Shown here in pieces: positions 55,197 through 63,546 of a stretch of 64,000 nt of DNA. Each line of letters begins with the position of its first letter. Position 1 is the stretch's first letter. A program made the translations under genes and the position numbers. The notes under the pieces are model-generated. The model saw only the letters and a program-made list of their open reading frames with translations, was not told where the DNA came from and did no database searches. The stretch comes from Pseudooceanicola sediminis (lineage in GTDB: Bacteria; Pseudomonadota; Alphaproteobacteria; Rhodobacterales; Rhodobacteraceae), in assembly GCF_003575965.1 (NCBI RefSeq), contig NZ_QWJJ01000005.1, forward strand, positions 1 through 64,000, in the 5' to 3' direction.

Positions 55197-55409
55197 ATGG
55201 CCTTTATCACCGCACCGCACGCCCCCTTCGCTGGCCTCCGCAATGCGGGCCGCACCGTGGCAGACGTTTTCACCTCGATCCACCGCGCCATCGCGGCCTC
55301 GCGTGAGGCATCTGCGCTGATGTACATCTCCGACAAGCAGCTGCGCGACCGCGGCCTGGCCCGTCAGGACATCGGAAAACACCTTGTTAACAAGTACTTC
55401 GCTGATTGA
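55197..55409 (+). CDS. DUF1127 small protein
   Basis: 70 residues. The C-terminal half is the DUF1127 motif (SDKQLRDRGLARQDIGKHLV), a short Arg-rich helix pair found in small alphaproteobacterial regulators involved in RNA turnover or stress adaptation. AAGGACGAG precedes the ATG. Monocistronic: the spacer upstream is long and a strong terminator follows. Confidence 0.88.
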   Translation: MAFITAPHAPFAGLRNAGRTVADVFTSIHRAIAASREASALMYISDKQLRDRGLARQDIGKHLVNKYFAD

Positions 55410-55435
55410 TTTCGATCATCGCGAATAAAGAGTTG

Positions 55436-55471
55436 AAAAGACCGGCCCCCTCATCGCGGGCCGGTCTTTTT
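55436..55471 (+). terminator. Rho-independent terminator after the DUF1127 gene
   Basis: GACCGGCCC (55440-55448) pairs with GGGCCGGTC (55458-55466), followed by TTTTT and preceded by AAAA, so it also faces the convergent LysR gene. Confidence 0.9.
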
Positions 55472-55496
55472 CTGTGCGCCTGACCGCGCTGCCGTC

Positions 55497-56705
55497 TCAG
55501 ACAACCGCCGTGTCCGCGACGACATCCCCCAAAAGGCTCAGGAACCGCGCCTGCGGAACCGACGGCAACCACCCCTCGATATAGGTCAGGCCGATTTCGC
55601 GCTGGCTGTCGGGCAGGTCGAAACTGATCGGTTGCAGGCTGCCATCCCGCGGAAACTGGCTGCGCGCCAGGATCGCCAGCCGGTCGGAGGATCGCAGCAG
55701 GCCGCCCACCACCCCCTGCACCTCGGTCTCGATGGGGCGCGGCACACCACGCGGCGCGGCCGCTCCACTCTGGAACAACTGGTCGTAGCACCCCCGCGCC
55801 GGGGCACCGGAACCCGGCACAACCCACGGAAATTCCTTGAGGTTTTCCAGGGTCACCGCCGTCTTTCCGGCCAACGGATGCCCCATCCGCGCCGCCACCA
55901 CCAGCCGATCCGAAAACAGCGGCACATGCGCCAGACCGCAGTTCAGCGCACCCGGCATCGCCTCGTGCCGCAGCGCCCCGATCAGCACATCCAGATCTCC
56001 GTTCAGCAGCCCCTGCACAAGGTCGGCATATCTGCCCCCGACCACCTGAGGAGTGATGCCGGGAAATTCCGGTGCGAAACGGTTCAGCGTCTCGGGCAGG
56101 ATCACCGCCTGCGCCAGGGGCAGACACCCGACCGCCAACCGCCCGGCGTAATCGCCCTGAAGCCCGCGCACATCTGCCGCCGCCTGGTGTATCTCGTTGA
56201 GAGTCAGTCGAAAAACCCGCGCCAGCTCCTCGGCCTGGGGGGTGGGGCGAAAGCCGATCGGCCCCACTTCGAACAGCGGCGTGCCCGCCTGATCGGCAAG
56301 GTCACGGCAGGCCCGGCTCAGCGATGATGGCGCCCGTCCCATCCTGGCGGCGGCCGGGCGGAACCCGCCGTGATCCACCGCCGCGATCAGGCTCAGCATC
56401 TGGTTCATGGTGACCAGCTGATGCAGGTTGCTGCGCTTTGTGACAGGTGACGCCTGCCGCAGGATATCGAACCCCCGACGCAGCCGCGCGACAAAGATTT
56501 CGCCTGCCTCGCTCAACCGCATTCCGCGCGCATCACGCCGGAACAAAGCCCCCTTCATCTGCCGTTCGACCTTGGCCAACCCCTGCGCCAGCGCCGGTTG
56601 CGAAAGGTTCAGACGGACGGCCGCTTCGGACATGCTGCCAGTGTCGGCTATCGCCACGATCCCGGCCATGTGCCTGAGATTAGGATAATATTCGGCAATC
56701 ACCAC
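55497..56705 (-). CDS. LysR-type regulator with two tandem winged-helix domains
   Basis: About 402 residues, 100 more than a normal LysR protein. First winged helix: LRHMAGIVAIADTGSMSEAA, LSQPALAQGLAKVERQ, FRRDARGMRLSEAGE. Second (from about residue 100): MLSLIAAVDHGGFRPAAARM, APSSLSRACRDLADQAGTPL, FRPTPQAEELARV. A LysR substrate-binding domain follows (LAVGCLPLAQAVILPE onward). GTG at 56705 has GGAGGGG 6 bases upstream and begins just ahead of the first helix; the frame is open to 56909. Last gene of the demethylation cluster, probably its aromatic-acid sensor. Confidence 0.8.
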   Translation of the reverse strand: MVIAEYYPNLRHMAGIVAIADTGSMSEAAVRLNLSQPALAQGLAKVERQMKGALFRRDARGMRLSEAGEIFVARLRRGFDILRQASPVTKRSNLHQLVTMNQMLSLIAAVDHGGFRPAAARMGRAPSSLSRACRDLADQAGTPLFEVGPIGFRPTPQAEELARVFRLTLNEIHQAAADVRGLQGDYAGRLAVGCLPLAQAVILPETLNRFAPEFPGITPQVVGGRYADLVQGLLNGDLDVLIGALRHEAMPGALNCGLAHVPLFSDRLVVAARMGHPLAGKTAVTLENLKEFPWVVPGSGAPARGCYDQLFQSGAAAPRGVPRPIETEVQGVVGGLLRSSDRLAILARSQFPRDGSLQPISFDLPDSQREIGLTYIEGWLPSVPQARFLSLLGDVVADTAVV

Positions 56706-56787
56706 CGCTCGCCCCTCCCCTGGCCAAGCTGTCAGATCCTGTTGCCGCCGCCCCGTCGTCTCTGCCAGGGCGCCTCCCGCGCCCGGC

Positions 56788-57696
56788 TCAGACGACCGCT
56801 TGCAGCGGCGCTCCTCCATTGCGCTTCGCCCATTCGGCACAGGTCTTGATGCCACCGAGGGGGAAGAAATGGATCTGCGCAATCTTGCCGATCTGGCGAG
56901 CATCGGCAAGGGCGCTCAGCACATCGGTGGGTTCATACGGCACCAGCAGCTTGCTCAGGTCCAGCGCCCGCTTTTCCAGCACCTTCAGCGACGGGCCGAC
57001 ACCACAGGCAATGGCAAAGCGGATCAGGGTTTGCAGCTTTGCCGGCCCCGAGACACCAACATGCACCGGCAACGTCACGCCCGCCTCGCGCAGGCGGCTG
57101 ATCCAGTTCAGCACGGGGGCCGCGTCAAAGACGAACTGCGTCACAATCGCCATTTCGGCGTCCGTCCTTTCGGAATAATCCTGTTTCCACCGCAACGCAT
57201 CATCGACCAGCTTTGTCGAGCCGTCGGCATCGATATCGCGGTTGCCCTCGGGGTGGCCCGCGACGTGCAGGCGGGTAAAGCCGTGGGTATCGAACACCCC
57301 GGTTTCAAGCATTTGCATGGACGAGTCGAACTCTCCGACAGGCGTTTTCGGCGATCCGCCCAGCAGCAATGCCGAGGTCACCCCCGCCTCTTCGGAATAG
57401 CGTTTGACCCAATCCTGCAACATCGCCCGGTCACGGATGATGCGCGCAGGGAAATGCGGCATCACCTCAAACCCGGCCTGGCCCAGCCGCTGCGCTGTGG
57501 CAACCATGTCCTCGATCGGGGTGCCTTCGATGTGGGCGATGTAGACCCGCGTATCCTGTGGCAGAAGCCCTTGGAAATCTTCGATCTTGGCCGCCGTCCG
57601 TGGCATCACCTCGATTGAAAAACCGCGCACCAGATCGCGGACCCCAGACGGGGTGGGCTGCGCCGAATCGCGTCGCTTGCCAAATAGACTGACCAT
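56788..57696 (-). CDS. Methylenetetrahydrofolate reductase family protein (MetF-like)
   Basis: 302 residues. FSIEVMPRTAAKIEDF and IAHIEGTPIEDMVATAQRL open a TIM barrel; RYSEEAGVTSALLLGGSP and VTQFVFDAAPVLNWISRLRE are MTHFR-family blocks. In this setting it probably oxidises 5-methyl-THF made by the O-demethylase back to methylene-THF. GGAGGAG lies before the ATG. An ATGTATACA site at 57722-57730 overlaps its promoter region. Confidence 0.82.
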   Translation of the reverse strand: MVSLFGKRRDSAQPTPSGVRDLVRGFSIEVMPRTAAKIEDFQGLLPQDTRVYIAHIEGTPIEDMVATAQRLGQAGFEVMPHFPARIIRDRAMLQDWVKRYSEEAGVTSALLLGGSPKTPVGEFDSSMQMLETGVFDTHGFTRLHVAGHPEGNRDIDADGSTKLVDDALRWKQDYSERTDAEMAIVTQFVFDAAPVLNWISRLREAGVTLPVHVGVSGPAKLQTLIRFAIACGVGPSLKVLEKRALDLSKLLVPYEPTDVLSALADARQIGKIAQIHFFPLGGIKTCAEWAKRNGGAPLQAVV

Positions 57697-57721
57697 GATA
57701 GAACTCCTCCCTCTCCGCTCA

Positions 57722-57793
57722 ATGTATACACTGCGGCGGCCAATATCAACTTAATTGGCCGCCACTCGCCTCAATTGGCGACAAATGTATTCA
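57722..57793. promoter_or_regulatory. Operators and inverted repeat upstream of the MetF-like gene
   Basis: ATGTATACA at 57722-57730 and ATGTATTCA at 57785-57793 flank a perfect 10-bp inverted repeat GGCGGCCAAT/ATTGGCCGCC (57735-57763). The repeat may terminate dctM transcription; the flanking sites match those before the O-demethylase, GntR and hydrolase genes. Confidence 0.65.
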
Positions 57794-57816
57794 CGCAGCG
57801 GTGAGGGAGGAGGTCG

Positions 57817-59121
57817 TCATTCGATCATCGTGTTCGGCAGGATCAGCGCGATCTGCGGAAAGGCGACAAGGATGGCCAGCGTCACCAGCATGGCGATCCA
57901 GAACGGCATCACCCCCGCAAAGATCCGGCCCAGCGGCACGTCCTGCGCCACTGACTTGACGACGAATACGTTCACCCCGACCGGCGGAGAGATCAGCCCC
58001 ATTTCCAGTGTCAGCACACAGAGAACGCCGAACCAGATGGGGTCCATCCCCAGTTGCGTGATCACCGGAAAGAAGATCGGCATCGTCAGCACCAGCATGG
58101 CGAACCCTTCCAGGAAACACCCCAGAACAAGGTAGGTCAGCAGGATCAACCCCAGCACCACCAGCGGCGCAACATCCAGCCCCGCCAGGAAATCCCCGAT
58201 CAGCGACGGGATGTGCGTCAGCGCCAGGAACGGGTTGATCAGATGCGCCGAAATCAGGATCAGCATCACCGTGGCCGACGTCACGATCGAGCTTTTTGCC
58301 GCCTCCCAGAACCGGGCAAAGTCCAACCGTCCCTCGATCATCCCGATGAGGATCACCAGGCCCGCCCCGACGGCAGATGCCTCGACCGGCGAAAACAGCC
58401 CGCCATAGATCCCGCCGATGGTCAGGATGACCACCAGCAGCACCGGCAACGCCCCGGCCAGCTTGCGACCTTTTTCGCGCATCGAGGACTTGGGGCCGCG
58501 TGGCCCGAAGCCGGGCATCAGCCAGCACAACAGCACGACGGTCAGCATGAACATCGACAGCAACAGCAACCCCGGCAGGATGCCCGCAAGGAACAGCCGC
58601 CCGATGCTCTGCTGCGTCAGGATCGCGTAGATCACGAACCCGGTCGAGGGCGGGATCAGGATGCCCAGGGTGCCGCCAGCCGCCACGACGCCCGTCGACA
58701 GGCGGTTGTCGTATTCAAAGCGGTTCATCTGATCCATCGAGACCTTGCCCATGGTCAGCGCCGAGGCGACGGACGATCCCGACAAGGCGGCGAACCCTGC
58801 GCACCCCAGCACGGTGGCCAGCGCCAGACCGCCCCGGATCTGCCCGATGATGGCATAGGCCGCGTCATACAGGCGCGCGCTCATCCCCGTGACCGAGGCG
58901 ACGTTGCCCATCAGGATGAACAGCGGCACCACCACCAGTTCCGCCGACGAGGCAATGGTGAAACTCTCCGACGCCAAAAGGCTCATGGCCGAATTCAGGT
59001 CGCGCAGCACCCAGATGCCGGTAAAGCCGACGGCGAACATCGCAAAGGCCACCGGAATGCGGATGATCAGCATCACGAACAGGATGATCACGCCGGTCAG
59101 GCCGATTAATCCGCCACTCAT
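57817..59121 (-). CDS. TRAP transporter large permease (DctM), demethylation cluster
   Basis: 434 residues, with GSSVASALTMGKVSMDQM, LGILIPPSTGFVIYAILTQQ and ISPPVGVNVFVVKSVA, the DctM signatures. The start MSGGLIGLTGV overlaps the dctQ stop by four bases. Probably imports the methoxylated substrate or a related carboxylate. Confidence 0.92.
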   Translation of the reverse strand: MSGGLIGLTGVIILFVMLIIRIPVAFAMFAVGFTGIWVLRDLNSAMSLLASESFTIASSAELVVVPLFILMGNVASVTGMSARLYDAAYAIIGQIRGGLALATVLGCAGFAALSGSSVASALTMGKVSMDQMNRFEYDNRLSTGVVAAGGTLGILIPPSTGFVIYAILTQQSIGRLFLAGILPGLLLLSMFMLTVVLLCWLMPGFGPRGPKSSMREKGRKLAGALPVLLVVILTIGGIYGGLFSPVEASAVGAGLVILIGMIEGRLDFARFWEAAKSSIVTSATVMLILISAHLINPFLALTHIPSLIGDFLAGLDVAPLVVLGLILLTYLVLGCFLEGFAMLVLTMPIFFPVITQLGMDPIWFGVLCVLTLEMGLISPPVGVNVFVVKSVAQDVPLGRIFAGVMPFWIAMLVTLAILVAFPQIALILPNTMIE

Positions 59122-59630
59122 TCCCGAATCTCCCGCTGCGCCCGGGCATGCGGGCCGGCCAGCATCAGCTCGACCGCGCGCAACACCATGCCAAGCGCGG
59201 TAATGACCGCCAGCAGCGACAGCGCCCATTGAAAGTACCATTTCGGCAACCGAACGATATTGGTTGCCAGGTTCAGCATCTGCGACAGCTTGGAACTGTC
59301 GTAAACCGTGTAGGCGATCGCCAGAAAGATCACGGCGCCCAGAAGGGCGGCAAAGATATCAAAGGCATGGTTCATGCCCCTGCTGAACTTGCTCTCGAAT
59401 ATATCGACGGCCACGTGGCCTCCCAGCCGGTCACACAGGGCCATCCCCCCGAAGACGATGATCACCATGCCCATCTGCGTGAAATCCTGCGCACCGCGCA
59501 GCGGGGCACCGAAGAACCGACCAATGACATCGACCAGAACGGTCGATGTCACAAAGATCAGGCCCAGCGTGCCGAGAAAGGAGGACAGGTTGATCAACCC
59601 GTCCGCCAGACGCTTAAGCGAGGAATACAT
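59118..59630 (-). CDS. TRAP transporter small permease (DctQ), demethylation cluster
   Basis: 170 residues, four hydrophobic segments; LIFVTSTVLVDVIGRFFGAP and GAQDFTQMGMVIIVFGGMA are typical DctQ stretches. It starts 9 bases after dctP, without the intercistronic hairpin seen in the other TRAP operon. Confidence 0.9.
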   Translation of the reverse strand: MYSSLKRLADGLINLSSFLGTLGLIFVTSTVLVDVIGRFFGAPLRGAQDFTQMGMVIIVFGGMALCDRLGGHVAVDIFESKFSRGMNHAFDIFAALLGAVIFLAIAYTVYDSSKLSQMLNLATNIVRLPKWYFQWALSLLAVITALGMVLRAVELMLAGPHARAQREIRE

Positions 59631-59639
59631 TCAGTGTCC

Positions 59640-60632
59640 TCATTCGCCGCCGCGCATCGCCGCCAGCACTTCGTCGCCACCGTCGATATTTTTCAGCGAC
59701 GCTTCGGTCACCGGCAGGGTCAGATCGCCGAACGCAGCCGCCTGGGCGTCGTCCAGGTCGATCACGGTCACGTTGGAATCGGCCCGCAACCCTTCGATCA
59801 CCTGATCCGCCCGGGCGTTCCACGCATCTTCGGCGCTTTTTGACAGGACTTCACCGGCCACCTTGTCGATCGCCGCCTTCTCCGCGTCACTCAGACCGTC
59901 ATAGCGCGCCTGGTTCATGACCACGTAGAACGTCAAGGTGCCCAGCGGGGCGCCCAGCGTGTACGAATTGGCAACCTCGTCCAGCTTGAAATCGCCGATC
60001 GCGCTGGACCCGGTGATCACACCGTCGATCAACCCGGTTTGCAGCGCGTTGTAGATATCGCCCGCAGGCATTTGCACCGGTGTCCCGCCAAGCGCCTCGA
60101 CCACGGCGGCCGATGTCGATCCCGCGACGCGGATCTTGAGGCCAGCCACATCGGCGGGCGTACGCACATCATGATCCTTCATGATGAAAACGTTCGGCTC
60201 GGACGTCCACAATGCCAGCGGCTTGGTCCCCGGAAACTCGCTCTTGAGCATCGGATACGCGCGCCAAATGGCGGCATAGCCCGGCTCGCCCGCCGGAATC
60301 GCCCCTGGCATTTCCGCGATCATGGTCTTTTCAAACTGCGAAGAGGTGTAGCCCGGCAGCCCCCAGACGATATCGGCAACGCCCTGCACCACGCGAACGT
60401 ATTGCTCCAGCGGGCCCTTGCCCAGTTCGCCGCCGGGATAGACGCGCACGGTCAGCTCGCCGTTGGTGTCGGCCGCGAGCGAGTCGGCCAGCGGCTCGAC
60501 CACCGATGCGGTCAGCGTATGCGCCGGCGGCACAAAGTGCGCAAAAGACAGTTCTTCGGCCGCAGCCGCGGTCAGGCCGCCCAGCACGACGGCGGTGGAC
60601 ACAGCAAAGCTGCTGAGTGTTTTGTAGATCAT
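59640..60632 (-). CDS. TRAP transporter solute-binding protein (DctP), demethylation cluster
   Basis: 330 residues. Signal peptide MIYKTLSSFAVSTAVVLGGL to the AAAE region; DctP blocks are PAHTLTASVVEPLAD, GGELGKGPLEQYVRV and DVAGLKIRVAGS (carboxylate-binding Arg). GGGAGG lies before the ATG. First gene of dctPQM, 270 bases downstream of the O-demethylase gene. Confidence 0.9.
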   Translation of the reverse strand: MIYKTLSSFAVSTAVVLGGLTAAAAEELSFAHFVPPAHTLTASVVEPLADSLAADTNGELTVRVYPGGELGKGPLEQYVRVVQGVADIVWGLPGYTSSQFEKTMIAEMPGAIPAGEPGYAAIWRAYPMLKSEFPGTKPLALWTSEPNVFIMKDHDVRTPADVAGLKIRVAGSTSAAVVEALGGTPVQMPAGDIYNALQTGLIDGVITGSSAIGDFKLDEVANSYTLGAPLGTLTFYVVMNQARYDGLSDAEKAAIDKVAGEVLSKSAEDAWNARADQVIEGLRADSNVTVIDLDDAQAAAFGDLTLPVTEASLKNIDGGDEVLAAMRGGE

Positions 60633-60839
60633 GGTTTCCTCCCTGAAACATACGAGGCAACCACCCGAGGGGGCGCACCGCATACCGGACAAGCCTAGCG
60701 CCGGGAGAGCCGCGCACTCAAATTCGATTGCCGTACAGATTATAAGATTTAAGCAACGGATTACGCAAGTCGCCGCTCTTAACTCATGAAAATCCATACT
60801 ATAAACGTTTCGAGAATTCACTTTCCGCAACGCGAAACA

Positions 60840-60860
60840 GGAGCGGCTGATCGCCGCTCC
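60840..60860 (-). terminator. Hairpin between the O-demethylase and dctP genes
   Basis: GGAGCGGC (60840-60847) and GCCGCTCC (60853-60860) around TGATC, 42 bases after the O-demethylase stop on the minus strand. A short T-containing tract follows. The remaining spacer (60633-60839) is AT-richer near 60730-60820 and probably carries a dctPQM promoter, but no ATGTATNCA site. Confidence 0.55.
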
Positions 60861-60901
60861 CATTCATCGCTTTGCAGGGGCGCAATTCGCGCCGCCTGTG
60901 A

Positions 60902-62308
60902 TCAGCTCTTGGTGCGCCAGCTGTCGGCGTAGTTTTCGCGCGCTTCCTTGGCGTAGGGCGTGGGCGCGATCCGTACCCGAATGTCCGCCTGGCGGTGCTT
61001 CTCGGTCGAGGTTTTCTGCGTGTCGTCCGGCTCGCCCCACTTCAGCGTCAGAACGTCACCGATCTTCACGTCCGCATTCACCACACCCAACGACAGCATG
61101 CTGCGCTCGTTGTAGGAATACCCGTTGAACATCGACATACCCACCATCTTGTCGCCCTGAAGGATCATGTCGGCGCTGGAGGACGCATAGTTCGGCTGCG
61201 GGAAATCGATCCACTTGTAGGGCAGACCTTCTTCAAATCCGGATGCGATCACCTTCATCACGTCTTCGCGGTTCCACTCGAACGTCACCTTCTTGCGGTT
61301 GGTCGGGGCGCCCTTCAGCTTGGTCAGGGCATCCTTGCCGATGAAGTCGTCCTTTTTCCAGCCGATGTAGAAACCATAGCCCAGCTCGAACGGATTGACA
61401 TAATACTTGGAAATGTCATCGGTCACAAAGCTGCCACCGATCGACCCGACGGCCTCGTAGGCATCTGCACCCAGCCAGTCGCGATATTCCTCCATCATGC
61501 CATCACCGGTGTAGATGCCCGGCAGAGGCGAGGGAATCCAGCCCGATTCCAGCGTGTTGGTCGAATAGGCGCGCGCGCCGACACGGCGAAGATCGACGCC
61601 CGTGTCCTTGGCCGCTTCAAGAATGACGGACAGGATATAGGCCTTGTCGGAATAGGGGCCCCAGATTTCCAGACCCGGTGCGCCGGCCATGCCGTGGCGC
61701 AATGCCTGCACCTTTTTCGACCCGACATTGATCCAGTCGACGTGAAAGAACGGCACATCCGGCACCGGGCCGCCATTGATCTTTTCAAAGATCTTGTTGG
61801 CGTCAGGCCCCTGGATCTGAAAGCGATAGTGCTGGCGCAGGATACGCTCGCCGTCGGGGCGGCTGTCGGAACGCGGATCATGCGTCAGGCGCACTTTCCA
61901 TTTGCCGATGGCGGCCTGGAACTTGGTCCAGTTGGCGGTCGGTTGACGACCCACCAGCACGAACTTGTCCTCACGCTCGCGGAAAATGATCATGTCGCCA
62001 ATGACATCGCCAGCAGGCGTCACGGGAACAAAGTGCTTGGCGCGGTTCAGGTCGAAATTGCCGAAGGCGTTGATGCCGACATAGGCCAGGAACGCCTCTG
62101 CGTCCGGGCCTTCAACGATCAGTTCGTCCATGTGGTGCGTCTGATCGAACAGCACGGCGGTGTGACGCCATGCCTCTTGCTCGCTGCGCCAGTTGGAAAA
62201 CTCAGGCGCGACGACTGGGTATACATAGATACCGCTCTTGGAATTGCGCAGCAGTTCCACAGGGTTGGCATATCCCTTTAGAAGCTCCGAAAAACTCTCT
62301 CCAGCCAT
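60902..62308 (-). CDS. ligM: Tetrahydrofolate-dependent O-demethylase, LigM/DesA-like (GcvT family)
   Basis: 468 residues, the length of vanillate/3-O-methylgallate and syringate O-demethylases; DMSP demethylase DmdA is about 100 shorter. ELLRNSKSGIYVYPVVAPEF, SNWRSEQEAWRHTAVLFDQ, EAFLAYVGINAFGNF and YSTNTLESGWIPSPLPG fit the LigM group. It would move a methyl group to THF, with the MetF-like enzyme recycling 5-methyl-THF. GGGAGGAG lies before the ATG. The substrate is inferred; other methoxy or methyl compounds are possible. Confidence 0.78.
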   Translation of the reverse strand: MAGESFSELLKGYANPVELLRNSKSGIYVYPVVAPEFSNWRSEQEAWRHTAVLFDQTHHMDELIVEGPDAEAFLAYVGINAFGNFDLNRAKHFVPVTPAGDVIGDMIIFREREDKFVLVGRQPTANWTKFQAAIGKWKVRLTHDPRSDSRPDGERILRQHYRFQIQGPDANKIFEKINGGPVPDVPFFHVDWINVGSKKVQALRHGMAGAPGLEIWGPYSDKAYILSVILEAAKDTGVDLRRVGARAYSTNTLESGWIPSPLPGIYTGDGMMEEYRDWLGADAYEAVGSIGGSFVTDDISKYYVNPFELGYGFYIGWKKDDFIGKDALTKLKGAPTNRKKVTFEWNREDVMKVIASGFEEGLPYKWIDFPQPNYASSSADMILQGDKMVGMSMFNGYSYNERSMLSLGVVNADVKIGDVLTLKWGEPDDTQKTSTEKHRQADIRVRIAPTPYAKEARENYADSWRTKS

Positions 62309-62335
62309 GACTGGCTCCTCCCATTTTCAAATCCA

Positions 62336-62367
62336 ATGTATACATGAAGTCGTGAATCGGCGGACAA
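62336..62367 (-). promoter_or_regulatory. Promoter and GntR-type operator of the O-demethylase gene
   Basis: Minus strand: TTGTCC (62362-62367), a 17-base spacer, TGTATA (62339-62344). The -10 lies within the perfect palindrome ATGTATACAT (62336-62345), so a bound repressor would block it. AATTGGCCGC at 62397-62406 also occurs in the MetF upstream repeat. The rest of 62368-62562 shows no gene. Confidence 0.7.
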
Positions 62368-62562
62368 AAAGCAAGCGAAAAAAATCATTCCGCGAAAATT
62401 GGCCGCTTTCAGGTGGTCCGCACAGGCCACGCCACATCCCGCGCGCGGCCATGCCACGCTGCGTCACGGTATTCGGATTGATGGCGATATCTGCGCCACG
62501 TCGCGCCTGCGGGCCGATGGCCCGCCCCGCTGCCAGTCGTCGCGGCGTCAGTCGTGGCGGCG

Positions 62563-63318
62563 TCAGTCGTCGTTGCGGTTGCCCTGCCCCACCAGCGCCA
62601 GCGCCGGAACCGTCTGGGCGACACTGCTGTCGGCGGAAAAAATGTATTCGACGTTGCGCCGCGCCGCGCAGGCATGTTCCCGCGCCAGCGCCTCGGCGCG
62701 CGCACCCTCTCGACGCACAATCGCATGGATGATCTGATGGTGCTGATCCTGCGCCAGCCCCAGCGACCTGCGAAACGCCGACAACTGGCGCCGGTCCGGC
62801 AGAAAGGCCGAAGGGGAGGCAAAGGGCAGCCGGGTCGCGCGCGCGATCTCCCGCTCCAGTGTCGCACTGCCCGGCAGGGCCGCCAGCACCAGGTGATATT
62901 GGCCATTCAGTTCGGAATAGGCATCGAAATCCACGTCATCCGGGCCATTGCCGAAACAGGTATCCAACTGGCGCACGATTTCCGAGATTTCCTTCAGCCG
63001 CGCATCGCTGACGCCCCGTTCCGCCGCCAGGCGCGCCGCTGTCCCCTCCAGCACGCCGCGCAGCTCGATCGCGTCCAGCACATCGGCGAAATCGAAACTG
63101 CGCACCAGGAAACCGCCATTGCGCGCACGCTCCAACAGACCTTCTTCGGTCAGCCGCGACATCGCCTCGCGGACAGGTGTCCGCGAGACCTGCAAATCCT
63201 CGGCCAGTGCCACCTCGAACAGGCGCGTACCGCCGGGAAAGGCTCCGCTCAGAATCCTCTGGCGCAACTCCTCCAACGCGCGCTTGGTATGGGTATTCGC
63301 GCCAGTGTTCTCGACCAT
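62563..63318 (-). CDS. GntR family regulator, FCD (FadR/VanR) subfamily
   Basis: 251 residues: a winged helix (about 5-75, KRALEELRQRILSGAFPGGT, LAEDLQVSRTPVREAMSRL) and an all-helical FCD ligand domain (about 80-225) with the Asp/His metal-binding residues (NGQYHLVLAA, HHQIIHAIV). Probably a repressor of the O-demethylation cluster, released by an aromatic acid or pathway intermediate. Its own promoter region carries TGTATACA, suggesting autoregulation. Confidence 0.85.
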   Translation of the reverse strand: MVENTGANTHTKRALEELRQRILSGAFPGGTRLFEVALAEDLQVSRTPVREAMSRLTEEGLLERARNGGFLVRSFDFADVLDAIELRGVLEGTAARLAAERGVSDARLKEISEIVRQLDTCFGNGPDDVDFDAYSELNGQYHLVLAALPGSATLEREIARATRLPFASPSAFLPDRRQLSAFRRSLGLAQDQHHQIIHAIVRREGARAEALAREHACAARRNVEYIFSADSSVAQTVPALALVGQGNRNDD

Positions 63319-63379
63319 TTACCGCTCCGTTTCGCCCCGCTGGCGTCTGCGCCCGGGGTATCCATGCCGTGTCCGCCCG

Positions 63380-63409
63380 TGTATACACGCAACTGTGCGG
63401 CAACTCCAA
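63380..63409 (-). promoter_or_regulatory. Promoter and operator of the gntR gene
   Basis: Minus strand: TTGGAG (63404-63409), 16 bases, TGTATA (63382-63387), overlapping the palindrome CGTGTATACACG (63378-63389). The same operator/-10 overlap is seen before the O-demethylase gene. Confidence 0.6.
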
Positions 63410-63451
63410 TACACTGGCGACTGTGCCCCGAGCATAGCATTTTCCCGGGTT

Positions 63452-63524
63452 ATGTATTCATTTATCCGAGAATTTTCTTGAAATTCGCGGATTTCGAGCC
63501 TAACTCAGTATCAAATGTATTCAT
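63452..63524 (+). promoter_or_regulatory. Promoter and two operators of the alpha/beta hydrolase gene
   Basis: ATGTATTCAT occurs at 63452-63461 and 63515-63524. Between them is TTGAAA (63478-63483), a 17-base spacer and TAACTC (63501-63506). The second operator overlaps the expected start site. One site could also serve the divergent gntR. Confidence 0.6.
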
Positions 63525-63546
63525 ATCTCGGCTGGGGAGGGCCTTT

